From the NCBI RefSeq assembly GCF_029714305.1, contig NZ_CP121647.1:4918501-4982500 (forward strand): a DNA stretch of 64,000 bases. The letters run 5' to 3'. Below, one piece after another: positions 56,228 through 64,000 of this stretch; the stretch's first letter is position 1; each line of letters opens with the position of its first letter. The stretch is from Bradyrhizobium sp. CB3481. Lineage in GTDB: Bacteria; Pseudomonadota; Alphaproteobacteria; Rhizobiales; Xanthobacteraceae. Position numbers and translations under genes: made by a program. A model generated the notes under the pieces. That model had not been told where the DNA came from, ran no database searches, and worked only from the letters and a program-made list of their open reading frames with translations.

Positions 56228-59200
56228 ATGATTTGCCCAAGGTGCCAGCACGAAAACGGCCCAGCGGCGAAGTTCTGCGAACAATGCGCTTCGGTGCTGG
56301 TTCGCGTTTGCACCAATTGTGGCACGCAAATTTCGCCGACGGCCAACTTCTGCTCGCATTGCGGTCATTCAACAGGTCAGAGCGCCCCAAACTATTTGTC
56401 TGCGCGCTCTGAGGCGTTGAGACCACAGACTGCCCCGCCACCGGCTGAGAACATTCTCACCGCCACAGGCGAGCTTGTGGGTGAACGAAAGCAGGTGAGC
56501 GTGCTGTTCGCCGACATCACGGGCTCGCTGGCGCTGATCTCCGGCCAGGATCCTGAGAGCGCGCAGGCGATCCTCAATCCCGTGGTCGAGCAGATGATCG
56601 AGGCCGTCCATCGTTATGAGGGTACTGTCAACCGGATCCTTGGTGACGGCATCATGGCGATCTTTGGCGCTCCGCTCGCCCATGAGGATCACGCCGTACG
56701 GGCTTGTTCCGCCGCCCTGATGATGCGGGACTCCGTGGCCAAATTGGTGGACCGCACCAATCAGCCTCACCCTACGCCGCTCAAAATTCGCATCGGGCTC
56801 AACTCAGGCGAAGTTGTCATCTGCGCCATCAGCAGCGACCTTGACATGGAATACACCGTTGTTGGCGAAACTGTGCATATGGCCGCTCGCATGGAGCAGA
56901 TGGCGCAACCCGGCTCGGTCCTGACGACGAAGAAGACCATCCGATTGGTCGAGGATTACGTCATGGCGCGGTCGCTCGGTCCGCTGCCGATCAAAGGGCT
57001 TGCCGAGGCCGAGGAGGTCTACGAGCTCATCGGGGCGGGCCCCGCGCGCACCCGTTTGCAGGCTGCAACAATTCGGGGCCTAACCCAGTTTGTCGGCCGT
57101 GAGGCGGAGCTCGATGAACTGCGCCGTGTGCAACAGCTGGTCGATACGGGATCGGGCCAATCGGTGGCGATCATCGGAGATGCGGGCATCGGCAAGTCGC
57201 GACTGGTCCATGAGTTCGCGCACGCCAGACGGATGCCTGGCCTGCTCGGCTGGCTCGTGCTCGAGAGCACGTCGCTGTCGCACGAAAGAGCGACCAGCTA
57301 CTTGCCCGTGATCGAGCTGCTCAAGAGCTACTTCGGAATCCAGGATCGGGACGACCTTCATGAGATCCGCCGAAAGGTGGTCCAGAAGACCCTCGCCCTG
57401 GACGAAAAGCTGGAATCGACACTTCCCGCCCTGTTGGCCCTGCTCGATATTCCCGTCGATGACCAAAGCTGGCATGCACTCGATCCAGCTCAGCGTCGAC
57501 GTCGCAACATCGAGGCCGTAAAGGCCCTGTTGCTGCGGGAAGCACGTAAGCAACCCGTCCTCCTGATCTTCGAGGACCTCCACTGGGTCGACAGCGAAAC
57601 GCGGGAATTGCTCGATGCCCTGGTGAGCGCCATCGGTTCGGCTTGCCTCATGCTGCTCGTCAGTTACCGGCCGGGCTACCAGCACGATTGGGGGAGCAAG
57701 GAGAACTACCGTCAGCTCCGGCTGAGCGCGCTGCCGACGCGCGACACCGGCTATCTGCTGACGGCGCTGCTCGGCGAGGATCCCGCGCTCGTTCCGCTGA
57801 AGCAGTTTCTGATTGCGAGGGGTGGCAATCCCTTCTTCATCGAGGAAACCGTCCGCTCGCTGGTGGAAACCAGATATCTCGCGGGAGAGCGCGGTCATTA
57901 TCGACTGATGAGTCCGACCGGAACCATTCAGGTACCACCGACTGTCCAGGCCATCCTGGCGGCGCGAATAGATCGGCTTCTTCCCGGTGACAAGAACCTT
58001 CTGCAAATCGCTTCCGTTGTAGGCCGCGAGATTCCATTTGCCGTACTCCGAGGTCTCACCGATGGCGATCTGGGAGACGCGCTCGATCGGCTGCAGGCGG
58101 CCGGCTTTCTCTATGAGACCGGTTTTTTTCCGGACGTCGAATATTCGTTCGTACATGCACTCACCCACGAGGTGACATACGACGGCTTGCTGCGGACACG
58201 ACGACGCGCACTACACGCGCGACTGGTCAACACGATCGAGACTCTTTATCGGGACCGGATCGGTGAGCACATTGAACGTCTCGCGCAACATGCCGTTCGC
58301 GGGGAGTTACCGGACAAGGCAGTTCGATACCTGCGACAGGCCGGACTGAAGGCACTCTCGCGGTCGGCCCTCGAGAACGGGCGAGCCTGGTTCGAACAGG
58401 CCCTTGGCATCCTAGAGAAGCTGCCAGAAAGTAGAGAGAATATCGAACTCGCCATCGATATTCGCTTCGACCTGCGAAACGCCCTTCACCCCCTGGGCCA
58501 ACTTGAAAAGTGCCTGGGCCATCTGCAGAAGGTGCAAGCGCTGTCTACTCAACTCGGCGACAAACGACGGCTCGGACAAGCTTCGTCATTCCTGTGTCAA
58601 TACTACCGGCTGATGGGAGAGCTTGGACCCGCCATCGAGGCCGGAGAAAAGGCAATGGCCATCGCAAATGAGTTAGACGACATACGCCTCCATATCGTGG
58701 CTGCCGGACACTTGGGGCCAGCTCTGACTGCAAGAGGAGATCATCATCGCGCGTCCCAAATATTGGTGGCGGGCGTTGAGCGTCTCCGAGACGATCTCGC
58801 GGCCGACACGATGGGCACAACCGGCGTCCTTGGAGTATTCACGCGCGTATATCTGGTGTCCTCACTGGCCGAACTCGGCGAATTTGATCGGGCAATTCGC
58901 ATTGCCGAGGAGGCGGTGGAAATTGCCCAGGCCGCCAATCACGTTTACAGCCTTGCGTTCTCCTACTACGGACTCGGCACCTTGCTCACTCTTCATGGCG
59001 AGGTCTCGCGGGGCATCACGGTCCTCGAGCAGGGCCTTGAGCTTTGCCGTTCGTGGATTCTTCCATTGATGCTGCCACTGCTCGGCACCTCGCTTGGACA
59101 CGCTTATTGCTTGGCCGACCGTGTCGATGAAGCCATCCTCATCCTGGAGGAAACCGAACGAGAGTCGAGCGCGATGCACCGCAACGGCGGGCTCGCCATG

Positions 59201-59584
59201 ACGGTGGTCCGGTTGGGTGAAGCTTATCTTCGGAAACTTCGCACCGCTGATGCCGAGCAGTGCGCTCGACGGGCGCTCGCACTTGCGCGCAAACATGGAG
59301 AGCGCGGCCACGAAGCCTACGCGCTGCGATTGATTGCCGAACTCGGCGTTGCAGACTCGCCTCTGATCGGTGAGAGCGAGACGAACTTTCTCCAGGCTCT
59401 TGAAATGGCCGAGGGTCTCGATCTGCGACCGCTGGCGGCGCAGTGCCACCTCGGGCTTGGAAAACGCTACCGGTGCGTTGGCAAGCAGGCGAGCGCCGAG
59501 CAGCACTTCAACGCCGCCGCAGCCCTGTTCCGGCAGCTCGGTCTGCAATTCTCTTTAGAAGATCACGCTCCGTGCAACAGCTAG
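56228..59584 (+). CDS. Adenylate/guanylate cyclase with zinc ribbons, AAA ATPase and TPR repeats
   Basis: A 1118-residue protein. The N-terminus has two four-Cys ribbons (C3, C6, C17, C20 and C28, C31, C42, C45). A class III cyclase domain (about 85-265) shows VSVLFADITG with metal Asp96 and GDGIMAIFG with Asp140; IRIGLNSGEVV and TVVGETVHMAARM are typical. A AAA ATPase region starts with Walker A GDAGIGKS (about 316-323) and has LLIFEDLHWVD as Walker B. From about 690 on, helical TPR-like repeats follow to the C-terminus. Such proteins make cAMP or cGMP in response to an unknown ligand. TTGACA at 56179-56184 may be its -35 box. GC is lower than in neighbours. Confidence 0.9.
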   Translation: MICPRCQHENGPAAKFCEQCASVLVRVCTNCGTQISPTANFCSHCGHSTGQSAPNYLSARSEALRPQTAPPPAENILTATGELVGERKQVSVLFADITGSLALISGQDPESAQAILNPVVEQMIEAVHRYEGTVNRILGDGIMAIFGAPLAHEDHAVRACSAALMMRDSVAKLVDRTNQPHPTPLKIRIGLNSGEVVICAISSDLDMEYTVVGETVHMAARMEQMAQPGSVLTTKKTIRLVEDYVMARSLGPLPIKGLAEAEEVYELIGAGPARTRLQAATIRGLTQFVGREAELDELRRVQQLVDTGSGQSVAIIGDAGIGKSRLVHEFAHARRMPGLLGWLVLESTSLSHERATSYLPVIELLKSYFGIQDRDDLHEIRRKVVQKTLALDEKLESTLPALLALLDIPVDDQSWHALDPAQRRRRNIEAVKALLLREARKQPVLLIFEDLHWVDSETRELLDALVSAIGSACLMLLVSYRPGYQHDWGSKENYRQLRLSALPTRDTGYLLTALLGEDPALVPLKQFLIARGGNPFFIEETVRSLVETRYLAGERGHYRLMSPTGTIQVPPTVQAILAARIDRLLPGDKNLLQIASVVGREIPFAVLRGLTDGDLGDALDRLQAAGFLYETGFFPDVEYSFVHALTHEVTYDGLLRTRRRALHARLVNTIETLYRDRIGEHIERLAQHAVRGELPDKAVRYLRQAGLKALSRSALENGRAWFEQALGILEKLPESRENIELAIDIRFDLRNALHPLGQLEKCLGHLQKVQALSTQLGDKRRLGQASSFLCQYYRLMGELGPAIEAGEKAMAIANELDDIRLHIVAAGHLGPALTARGDHHRASQILVAGVERLRDDLAADTMGTTGVLGVFTRVYLVSSLAELGEFDRAIRIAEEAVEIAQAANHVYSLAFSYYGLGTLLTLHGEVSRGITVLEQGLELCRSWILPLMLPLLGTSLGHAYCLADRVDEAILILEETERESSAMHRNGGLAMTVVRLGEAYLRKLRTADAEQCARRALALARKHGERGHEAYALRLIAELGVADSPLIGESETNFLQALEMAEGLDLRPLAAQCHLGLGKRYRCVGKQASAEQHFNAAAALFRQLGLQFSLEDHAPCNS

Positions 59585-59788
59585 GTCAACCTTCCAAGCG
59601 GGTCGGCCAGCAAGCACAGCGGGTCTCGGAAACTGCAAATTGTCGGCTAGCCACGACTTGTTTTGACCTCGATGCCACTGACCTCCAGCCCGCAAGAGCG
59701 GGCCAGAGCTCGCAGTTCGAGTTGAATTACCTCTAGCTGATGGCTATCGAGATCTCGATCGATCGTCATCGTAGCGACGACTTGGCCC

Positions 59789-59995
59789 TCAGCTTCGCTT
59801 CTTCGCAGTCTTCTTTTTCTTGGCCTTGCTCGCTTTTTTATAGGCTGCGGTTGCTTTCCATTTCTTCTCAAAATCCTTCACTCCGGCCTGAAATTTACGA
59901 AGCAACGCGCGCGTCTCTGGACTTTTCGGTGTGGCCGCCACCCGAATTGAGGTTCGGCCTTTGGTTACTTTTTTGAATATTTGGATGTTCGCCAT
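59789..59995 (-). CDS. 68-residue basic, Lys-rich protein, function unknown
   Basis: Starts MANIQIFKKVTKGRTS and ends in a Lys/Ala run, KKASKAKKKKTAKKRS. The middle (SPETRALLRKFQAGVKDFEKKW) is predicted helical. The start lies 14 bases after the stop of the ATP-grasp gene, with AAGGGG upstream, so the two are very likely co-translated. The tail resembles histone H1-like or nucleoid-associated C-termini, suggesting nucleic acid or polyanion binding; it could instead be a substrate of the ATP-grasp enzyme. No family was recognised. An upstream TTG start in the same frame is less likely, because it lies inside the ATP-grasp gene. Confidence 0.65.
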   Translation of the reverse strand: MANIQIFKKVTKGRTSIRVAATPKSPETRALLRKFQAGVKDFEKKWKATAAYKKASKAKKKKTAKKRS

Positions 59996-60009
59996 AAGTA
60001 TTTGCCCCT

Positions 60010-61122
60010 TTAAGTTACTTTTAAGCGGGCCCGACCAGAGCCCACCCTTTGCCAAGGGTTCCTGATGCTAGCCGAGAAATCGGACGCGTGGAAGATGCGC
60101 GGCGCTCCGTCGAGGTCTCGCAGCATGTACCAATCCGGCGCGGCGTCGTAGCTGTCCTCAATATCGACAGCCAGGTCTTGAGCCAGACGGACGAAGGTTT
60201 GCGCCATATTTTGCTTTCCGACCAGATCAAAAATATTGGTCGCTGACGAAAACCGGCCTGCGTTGATTTCCGTGATACAGGGATTGCCGCGCGCATTCTC
60301 TTTGAGATCCACGCTGAAGACGCCGGACGCTTTTGCATCAAGCAACCTGATGGCTCGCACGCAGGTGTCGACGATCTTCGGCTCGAAGACGGTTTTTGCA
60401 AGGGCCGCCACGGAGGAGACTTGCGACGGTTGGCTGCCCATCCCGAGGTAGGAAAGCCGTTCATACGTCTTGATCAGCACCAACTCACCGTCCTTCCAAA
60501 GGCTTTGACAGCCGAAATCGCGGCCTGGCAGGTACTCTGAAAGGACAAACGAGGTGACAGGTACACCCCGCATCTCCTTCCAATATCTGATCCAGCTACG
60601 GGCATGTTCCGGCGTGCGTACCGGCAGCGCGCCAAGGGCGCCGGCGCCGCTTCGAACGCGGCACCAGAGGGGGCGCCTACCGCCAAGCTGTCGGAAAATC
60701 CCGGTGATGCTCCTCATATCCTTCACCGGATAGCTCGCCGGCGCATCGATGCCGTTGCTGCGCAGGAGCTCAGTGAGACGATATTTATCCCGGCAGATTT
60801 CAACCAGAGGCGCGCGCGGCAGGAACAAATAGTCGCCGAGGCGATTACGCGCACGCGACAAGTCATCTACGTCAGAATCGACGGTCGGGATGATGAGGTC
60901 CAAACGTTCGGTCTCGATAATCCATCGCAGCGCCTGAACCCATTCCGGATGGTTCGCCGGCGGAACGACATAGTGTCTGTCCGCGTCGGATTTCTTCAGG
61001 GCAAACTGATCATCATTGCAGCCGACAATGAAGACAGGCCCGCCACCCGTTCGCAGACTGCGGGCCAGATTGTTGCTCGGAGCGTTACCAGCGTTTGTAA
61101 AGAGCAATCGCGCGGCCAACAT
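60010..61122 (-). CDS. ATP-grasp family ligase, substrate unknown
   Basis: A 370-residue protein with a pre-ATP-grasp Rossmann domain (LLFTNAGNAPSNNLARSLR and DLIIPTVDSDVD), a lid region (GGRRPLWCRVRSGAGALGA, the glycine-rich nucleotide loop) and the ATP-grasp core with VLSEYLPGRDFGCQSLW, SGVFSVDLKENARG and the metal-binding block ITEINAGRFSSATNIF. It resembles CarB-like carboxylate-amine ligases, which join a carboxylate to an amine with ATP. GGAG stands four bases before the ATG. It is followed after 14 bases by the small Lys-rich gene. The substrate pair is unknown and the context suggests a peptide or basic protein partner. Confidence 0.8.
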   Translation of the reverse strand: MLAARLLFTNAGNAPSNNLARSLRTGGGPVFIVGCNDDQFALKKSDADRHYVVPPANHPEWVQALRWIIETERLDLIIPTVDSDVDDLSRARNRLGDYLFLPRAPLVEICRDKYRLTELLRSNGIDAPASYPVKDMRSITGIFRQLGGRRPLWCRVRSGAGALGALPVRTPEHARSWIRYWKEMRGVPVTSFVLSEYLPGRDFGCQSLWKDGELVLIKTYERLSYLGMGSQPSQVSSVAALAKTVFEPKIVDTCVRAIRLLDAKASGVFSVDLKENARGNPCITEINAGRFSSATNIFDLVGKQNMAQTFVRLAQDLAVDIEDSYDAAPDWYMLRDLDGAPRIFHASDFSASIRNPWQRVGSGRARLKVT

Positions 61123-61398
61123 GCTTCTCCTGCGTCTACCCGGCGATATGTCGCCTGCAAGAAGACACTATGGATCATGGCGCTTGAAAAGACATTCACT
61201 TTCCTTTGGGACCGCCGTCACACCGGCTCCTTCCGACGATCGGCGCACCAGCTCCTTTATTGTCCAGCGGGAAGCTCAGGTTTGCCGCGCTTGGACCACT
61301 GCGATTGCTTGACGCGGTGCGATAGCGTGTCCGCGGGCAGCCGTGCCTTCGAAATGACTGGCTGGCGCGCGGCTTAACCGCCTGCCATCCGCAAGGCA

Positions 61399-61923
61399 TC
61401 ACCCCTTCGCCTTGACCGCCTTGCGCGTCTTGTTGGCTTCCTCGATTTCGGGCTCGATCGAATTCAGGCTCTCGTAGATTTCTGCGAGCACCGTCTTCAG
61501 ATCCGAAATGTTCTTCGCCGGAAAATCACGGACCGCGACGTCCTCGAAATGCACGGCGATCGGAATCAGTTCTTCGACCAGCGTCCGTCCCTTTGGCGTC
61601 AGGTTGATCGCGACCGTGCGGGCATTGTCCTTGAGCCGCGTGCGCGTCGCGAGGCCTCGCCGCTTCATCTCGCCGATCAATCGCGACAATGTCGAGATCT
61701 CGATCGTCGTCATCGCGGCGAGGTCGCCAAGACGCTGGTCGCCCTTTTCCCAGAGCGCCGCCATGACACGGTACATTGGTAGCGTCACGCCGTAGCCGGC
61801 GATGCGTCGGGAAAACAGATCGCCCATCCGCACGCCGACGCGGTTGAGCATGTAAGGCAAGGAATTCGTCAGGCGGTACAAGATCTTGCATCCTGTTCTG
61901 GTGCAACTTTTGCACTTCTCCAA
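61399..61923 (-). CDS. graR: MarR family regulator of the gamma-resorcylate cluster (GraR-like)
   Basis: A 174-residue winged-helix protein: YRVMAALWEKGDQRLGDLA and TTIEISTLSRLIGEMKRRGL (recognition helix), RTRLKDNARTVAINLTPKG (wing) and a C-terminal dimerisation helix ending in basic residues. MarR proteins bind palindromes and are released by phenolic ligands. The first residues MEKCKSCTRTGC hold three cysteines, unusual for MarR; the start is TTG with GAGG five bases upstream. It is divergent from the flavin reductase gene, and two dyad sites lie between, so it probably represses that operon and itself. The name follows the graRDAF order remembered from Rhizobium. Confidence 0.85.
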   Translation of the reverse strand: MEKCKSCTRTGCKILYRLTNSLPYMLNRVGVRMGDLFSRRIAGYGVTLPMYRVMAALWEKGDQRLGDLAAMTTIEISTLSRLIGEMKRRGLATRTRLKDNARTVAINLTPKGRTLVEELIPIAVHFEDVAVRDFPAKNISDLKTVLAEIYESLNSIEPEIEEANKTRKAVKAKG

Positions 61924-61956
61924 TAACGCCTCGCCAATCAGTTTTCAAGACAATTG

Positions 61957-62000
61957 TTGCATTTGAAAGTTTTCGGTTGACAGATCATTTGCAGATGCAA
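61957..62000. promoter_or_regulatory. Two dyad sites, probable MarR operators
   Basis: TTGCAGATGCAA (61989-62000) is a perfect TTGCA-N2-TGCAA dyad and TTGCATTTGAAA (61957-61968) is the same site with one changed base per half. Their centres are 32 bp apart, about three turns of DNA. They lie in the divergent region between the MarR gene and the flavin reductase gene. Confidence 0.7.
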
Positions 62001-62006
62001 TTATTG
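61977..62006 (+). promoter_or_regulatory. Putative sigma70 promoter of the graDAF operon
   Basis: TTGACA at 61977-61982 is a consensus -35. The AT-rich ATTATTG (62000-62006) at 17-19 bases may act as -10 but is not a strong match. The perfect operator dyad lies in the spacer, so bound regulator would block RNA polymerase. Confidence 0.55.
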
Positions 62007-62059
62007 TTCACGAAAGTTAAACCGCCGATCACAAGAGCGGACCGTTATTGGAGGAAACC

Positions 62060-62578
62060 ATGTCGCTGGATTCGGCATCCGACGAACTGCGCGAGACATT
62101 CAAGCGCGCACTGCGGCGATTTCCCGCCGCCGTGTCGGTGATCACATCTTCGGATCAGAACCGCCGTCATGGCATGACGGCGACCGCAGTGACCTCGCTC
62201 TCGCTCGATCCGCCCTCGCTGATCGTCTGCGTCAACCAGCAGACGCTACTGCATGACATCATGCTGCTGGCGCGCCGCTTCTGCGTCAACGTGCTGCGCC
62301 GCGACCAGATCACGCTGTCGTCCGCCTTCAGCGGCGCGGTGCCGGCCGAGGAGCGGTTCGGACTCGGTGACTGGAAGACCTCGCCCGAGGGCGTCACCTA
62401 CCTTGCCGACGCGCAGATCAACATCTTCTGCAAGAAGGCGGCGGCCATGCCCTACGGAACGCACACGATCTTCATCGGCGAGGCCGAGACCGTCAGCATG
62501 CGCGATCCGATCGAGCCGCTGATCTACCAGGACGCCACTTACTGCTTCTCGGTGCCGCACGACAGCCAGGCTGCGTGA
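62060..62578 (+). CDS. graD: Flavin reductase component (GraD-like)
   Basis: About 172 residues from MSLDSASDELRETFK, with GGAGG five bases upstream. The HpaC-like flavin reductase fold shows RFPAAVSVITS, GMTATAVTSLSLDPPSLIVC, FCVNVLRRDQ and GEAETVSMRDPIEPLIYQD. It supplies reduced FAD or FMN to the monooxygenase encoded 43 bases downstream. In Rhizobium the analogous pair (from memory) hydroxylates resorcinol to hydroxyquinol. Confidence 0.9.
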   Translation: MSLDSASDELRETFKRALRRFPAAVSVITSSDQNRRHGMTATAVTSLSLDPPSLIVCVNQQTLLHDIMLLARRFCVNVLRRDQITLSSAFSGAVPAEERFGLGDWKTSPEGVTYLADAQINIFCKKAAAMPYGTHTIFIGEAETVSMRDPIEPLIYQDATYCFSVPHDSQAA

Positions 62579-62621
62579 GCCCTCGCCGCCTTTCAGCCCA
62601 TCGAAGACACGGAGCACACCA

Positions 62622-63854
62622 ATGGTATCAGTCGCCCAATTGAAGGACGCGCCGGCGCGATCGGCCCCCCGCCCCGACCTCGCCGAATTGCGCAGCCGCG
62701 TCGCGCAGATCGCACCACAGATCAAGGCGCGCGCCTACACCACCGAAAAGTCCGGCCGCGTCCCCGAGGAGAACATCACGGCGCTGCGCAACATCGGCTA
62801 TTTCGAAATCGTCAAGCCGGCGAGGTTCGGCGGCTACGAGCACGATTTCGACGTGCTGGTCGAACTGAACATCGAGCTCGCGAAATCCTGCGCCTCGACC
62901 GCCTGGGTCGGCGGCCTGCTCGCGGCCCATCAATGGCTGATCGCAGGGTTTCCGGAGACCGCGCAGCGCGACGTCTGGGATGCGAACCCCGATGCGCTGG
63001 CCTGCGGCTCCTATGCGCCGGCCGCCAAGGCGATCGAGGTCGAGGGCGGCTATCGCCTCTCCGGCCGCTGGTCGTTCGCCAGCGGTTGCGACAACGCGCA
63101 ATGGTCGCTCTGCGCGGCGCTGCTGCCGCCAACGACCGAAGGCGGCCAGTTCGCGCCGGCCTTCCTGCTGGTGCCGGCCAGCGACTACGTCATCGACGAC
63201 ACCTGGAACGTCGTCGGCCTCAGCGGCACCGGCAGCAAGACGCTGGTGCTGTCAGACGTGTTCGTGCCGGCGCACCGCCAGCTGTCGTTCGCCGACACCA
63301 CATCGGGCACGACACCGGGCGCGGCGCTCTATGCCGCAAACCCCACTTTTGCGATCCCGATGCTGTCGAACATCCCCTCCTGCCTGGCGTCCACCGCCGT
63401 CGGGGCGTCGGCCGGTGCGCTGGAAGACTATCTCGCCGTCACTTCGCGGCGGATCACCCGCGGCGCGGTCGCCGGCCATAACAACCGCATGGCCGATTTT
63501 CCAACCATCCAATTGCGCGTGGCGGAAGCGACCGCCTCAATCGATGCGGCCCGTGAGATCCTGCTACGCGACTTGAGGGATCGCGCCGCGACGGTCCGCG
63601 AGGGCCGGCCGGTTTCGATTGAGGAGCGTATCGTCAGCCGCCGCGGCCAGGCCTTTTCAGTCGCGCTCGCCATCCGCGCCAGCGAGGCGCTGAACGCTTC
63701 CACCGGCGGGCTCGGCCTCGACCTTTCCAATCCGGTGCAGCGCGCCTGGCGCGACGCTAATGCGGTCGGCCGCCACATCAGCATGAACTGGGACGCCGTT
63801 GGCACCATGTACGGCCAGCTCGCGCTCGGGCTGCCGCCGCAGGGACAATACTAA
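62622..63854 (+). CDS. graA: Two-component flavin-dependent monooxygenase, acyl-CoA dehydrogenase fold (GraA-like)
   Basis: A 410-residue group D flavin monooxygenase with acyl-CoA dehydrogenase fold: IGYFEIVKPARFGGYEHDFD, SCASTAWVGGLLAAHQW, LSGRWSFASGCDNAQW and LSGTGSKTLVLSDVFVPAH, the flavin- and substrate-binding blocks of HsaA/HpaB-type aromatic hydroxylases. With the flavin reductase just upstream and a gamma-resorcylate decarboxylase gene just downstream, it is best read as resorcinol 4-hydroxylase, forming hydroxyquinol. Without the downstream gene the family alone would not fix the substrate. Confidence 0.88.
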   Translation: MVSVAQLKDAPARSAPRPDLAELRSRVAQIAPQIKARAYTTEKSGRVPEENITALRNIGYFEIVKPARFGGYEHDFDVLVELNIELAKSCASTAWVGGLLAAHQWLIAGFPETAQRDVWDANPDALACGSYAPAAKAIEVEGGYRLSGRWSFASGCDNAQWSLCAALLPPTTEGGQFAPAFLLVPASDYVIDDTWNVVGLSGTGSKTLVLSDVFVPAHRQLSFADTTSGTTPGAALYAANPTFAIPMLSNIPSCLASTAVGASAGALEDYLAVTSRRITRGAVAGHNNRMADFPTIQLRVAEATASIDAAREILLRDLRDRAATVREGRPVSIEERIVSRRGQAFSVALAIRASEALNASTGGLGLDLSNPVQRAWRDANAVGRHISMNWDAVGTMYGQLALGLPPQGQY

Positions 63855-63882
63855 CCAAACGCCAGACATCAGCGAGGACCAC

Positions 63883-64000
63883 ATGCAGGGCAAGATCGCG
63901 CTTGAGGAACATTTCGCCATTCCGGACACGCTGATGGATTCGGCGGGTTTTGTGCCGGAATCCTATTGGCCGGAATTGAAGGACCGCCTGCTCGATATCC
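63883..64000 (+). CDS. graF: Gamma-resorcylate (2,6-dihydroxybenzoate) decarboxylase, N-terminus only
   Basis: Thirty-nine codons are visible before the window ends. MQGKIALEEHFAIPDTL, DSAGFVPESYWPEL and the rest match the N-terminus of gamma-resorcylate decarboxylase as I remember it from Rhizobium, an amidohydrolase-2 enzyme that converts 2,6-dihydroxybenzoate to resorcinol with a divalent metal; EEHFA carries the first metal Glu and His. GAGGA precedes the ATG, 28 bases after the monooxygenase stop. Further pathway genes are expected beyond the edge. Confidence 0.85.
   Translation, partial: MQGKIALEEHFAIPDTLMDSAGFVPESYWPELKDRLLDI

Noticed and set aside
60604..61377. 257-codon plus-strand frame opposite the ATP-grasp gene
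   Set aside because: The opposite strand has clear ATP-grasp motifs; this frame shows none.

Overview
The window looks like chromosomal DNA of an alphaproteobacterium of the Bradyrhizobium type (Nitrobacteraceae). The reasons are high GC, an alternative oxidase gene set laid out like Bradyrhizobium coxMNOP, DUF2865/DUF2059/DUF1289 proteins, the short phosphatidylserine decarboxylase next to pssA, and many long intergenic inverted repeats of kinds I associate with Bradyrhizobium and Rhodopseudomonas. This assignment rests on recognition, not on a database search. No rRNA, tRNA, CRISPR array, insertion sequence or phage gene was recognised.

Left part (1-24000). A truncated amidohydrolase-2 protein is followed by a small Cys-rich metal-binding protein, an NDUFA9-like NAD(P)-binding protein, two tandem kup K+ transporters, a motA-motB stator pair, a Bug-type periplasmic binding protein, an RraA-like aldolase, and an exporter-psd-pssA run that makes phosphatidylethanolamine. 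Next come a LOG protein, a coupled cysS / 37-codon micro-ORF / acetyltransferase / cimA run, and secreted or membrane proteins of unknown function.

Middle (24100-43000). A second aa3-type cytochrome c oxidase operon (subunits II, I, two subunit III-type proteins, IV) is followed by a tight run of class II DAHP synthase, diacylglycerol kinase and NAD+ synthetase. After these lie metabolic genes: hydrolases, a flavodoxin-fold reductase, 3-hydroxybutyryl-CoA dehydrogenase, glutathione reductase, ribose-5-phosphate isomerase, phosphoglycolate phosphatase and moaA.

TRAP island (43100-50500). Two complete TRAP transporters sit together. The two membrane pairs (Q-M, Q-M) read rightward. Two Tat-type binding proteins read leftward towards them, with a bidirectional terminator between. 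Both membrane operons are preceded by the same 42-base segment at fixed internal spacing, so they probably share a promoter or operator.

Right part (50600-64000). This holds mrp, a VOC protein, a beta-hydroxyacid dehydrogenase, a membrane histidine kinase, a clan AA aspartic protease, a 1118-residue zinc ribbon/adenylate cyclase/AAA/TPR protein, and a compact two-gene unit of an ATP-grasp enzyme and a 68-residue Lys-rich protein. The window ends in a gamma-resorcylate (2,6-dihydroxybenzoate) degradation cluster in the order MarR regulator, flavin reductase, monooxygenase, decarboxylase, matching the graRDAF order remembered from Rhizobium. Two TTGCA-N2-TGCAA-type sites 32 bp apart lie in its divergent promoter region.

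The strongest leads for something undescribed are the ATP-grasp/basic-protein pair, the conserved TRAP upstream element, the 37-codon micro-ORF and the Tat-like amidohydrolase at the left edge.
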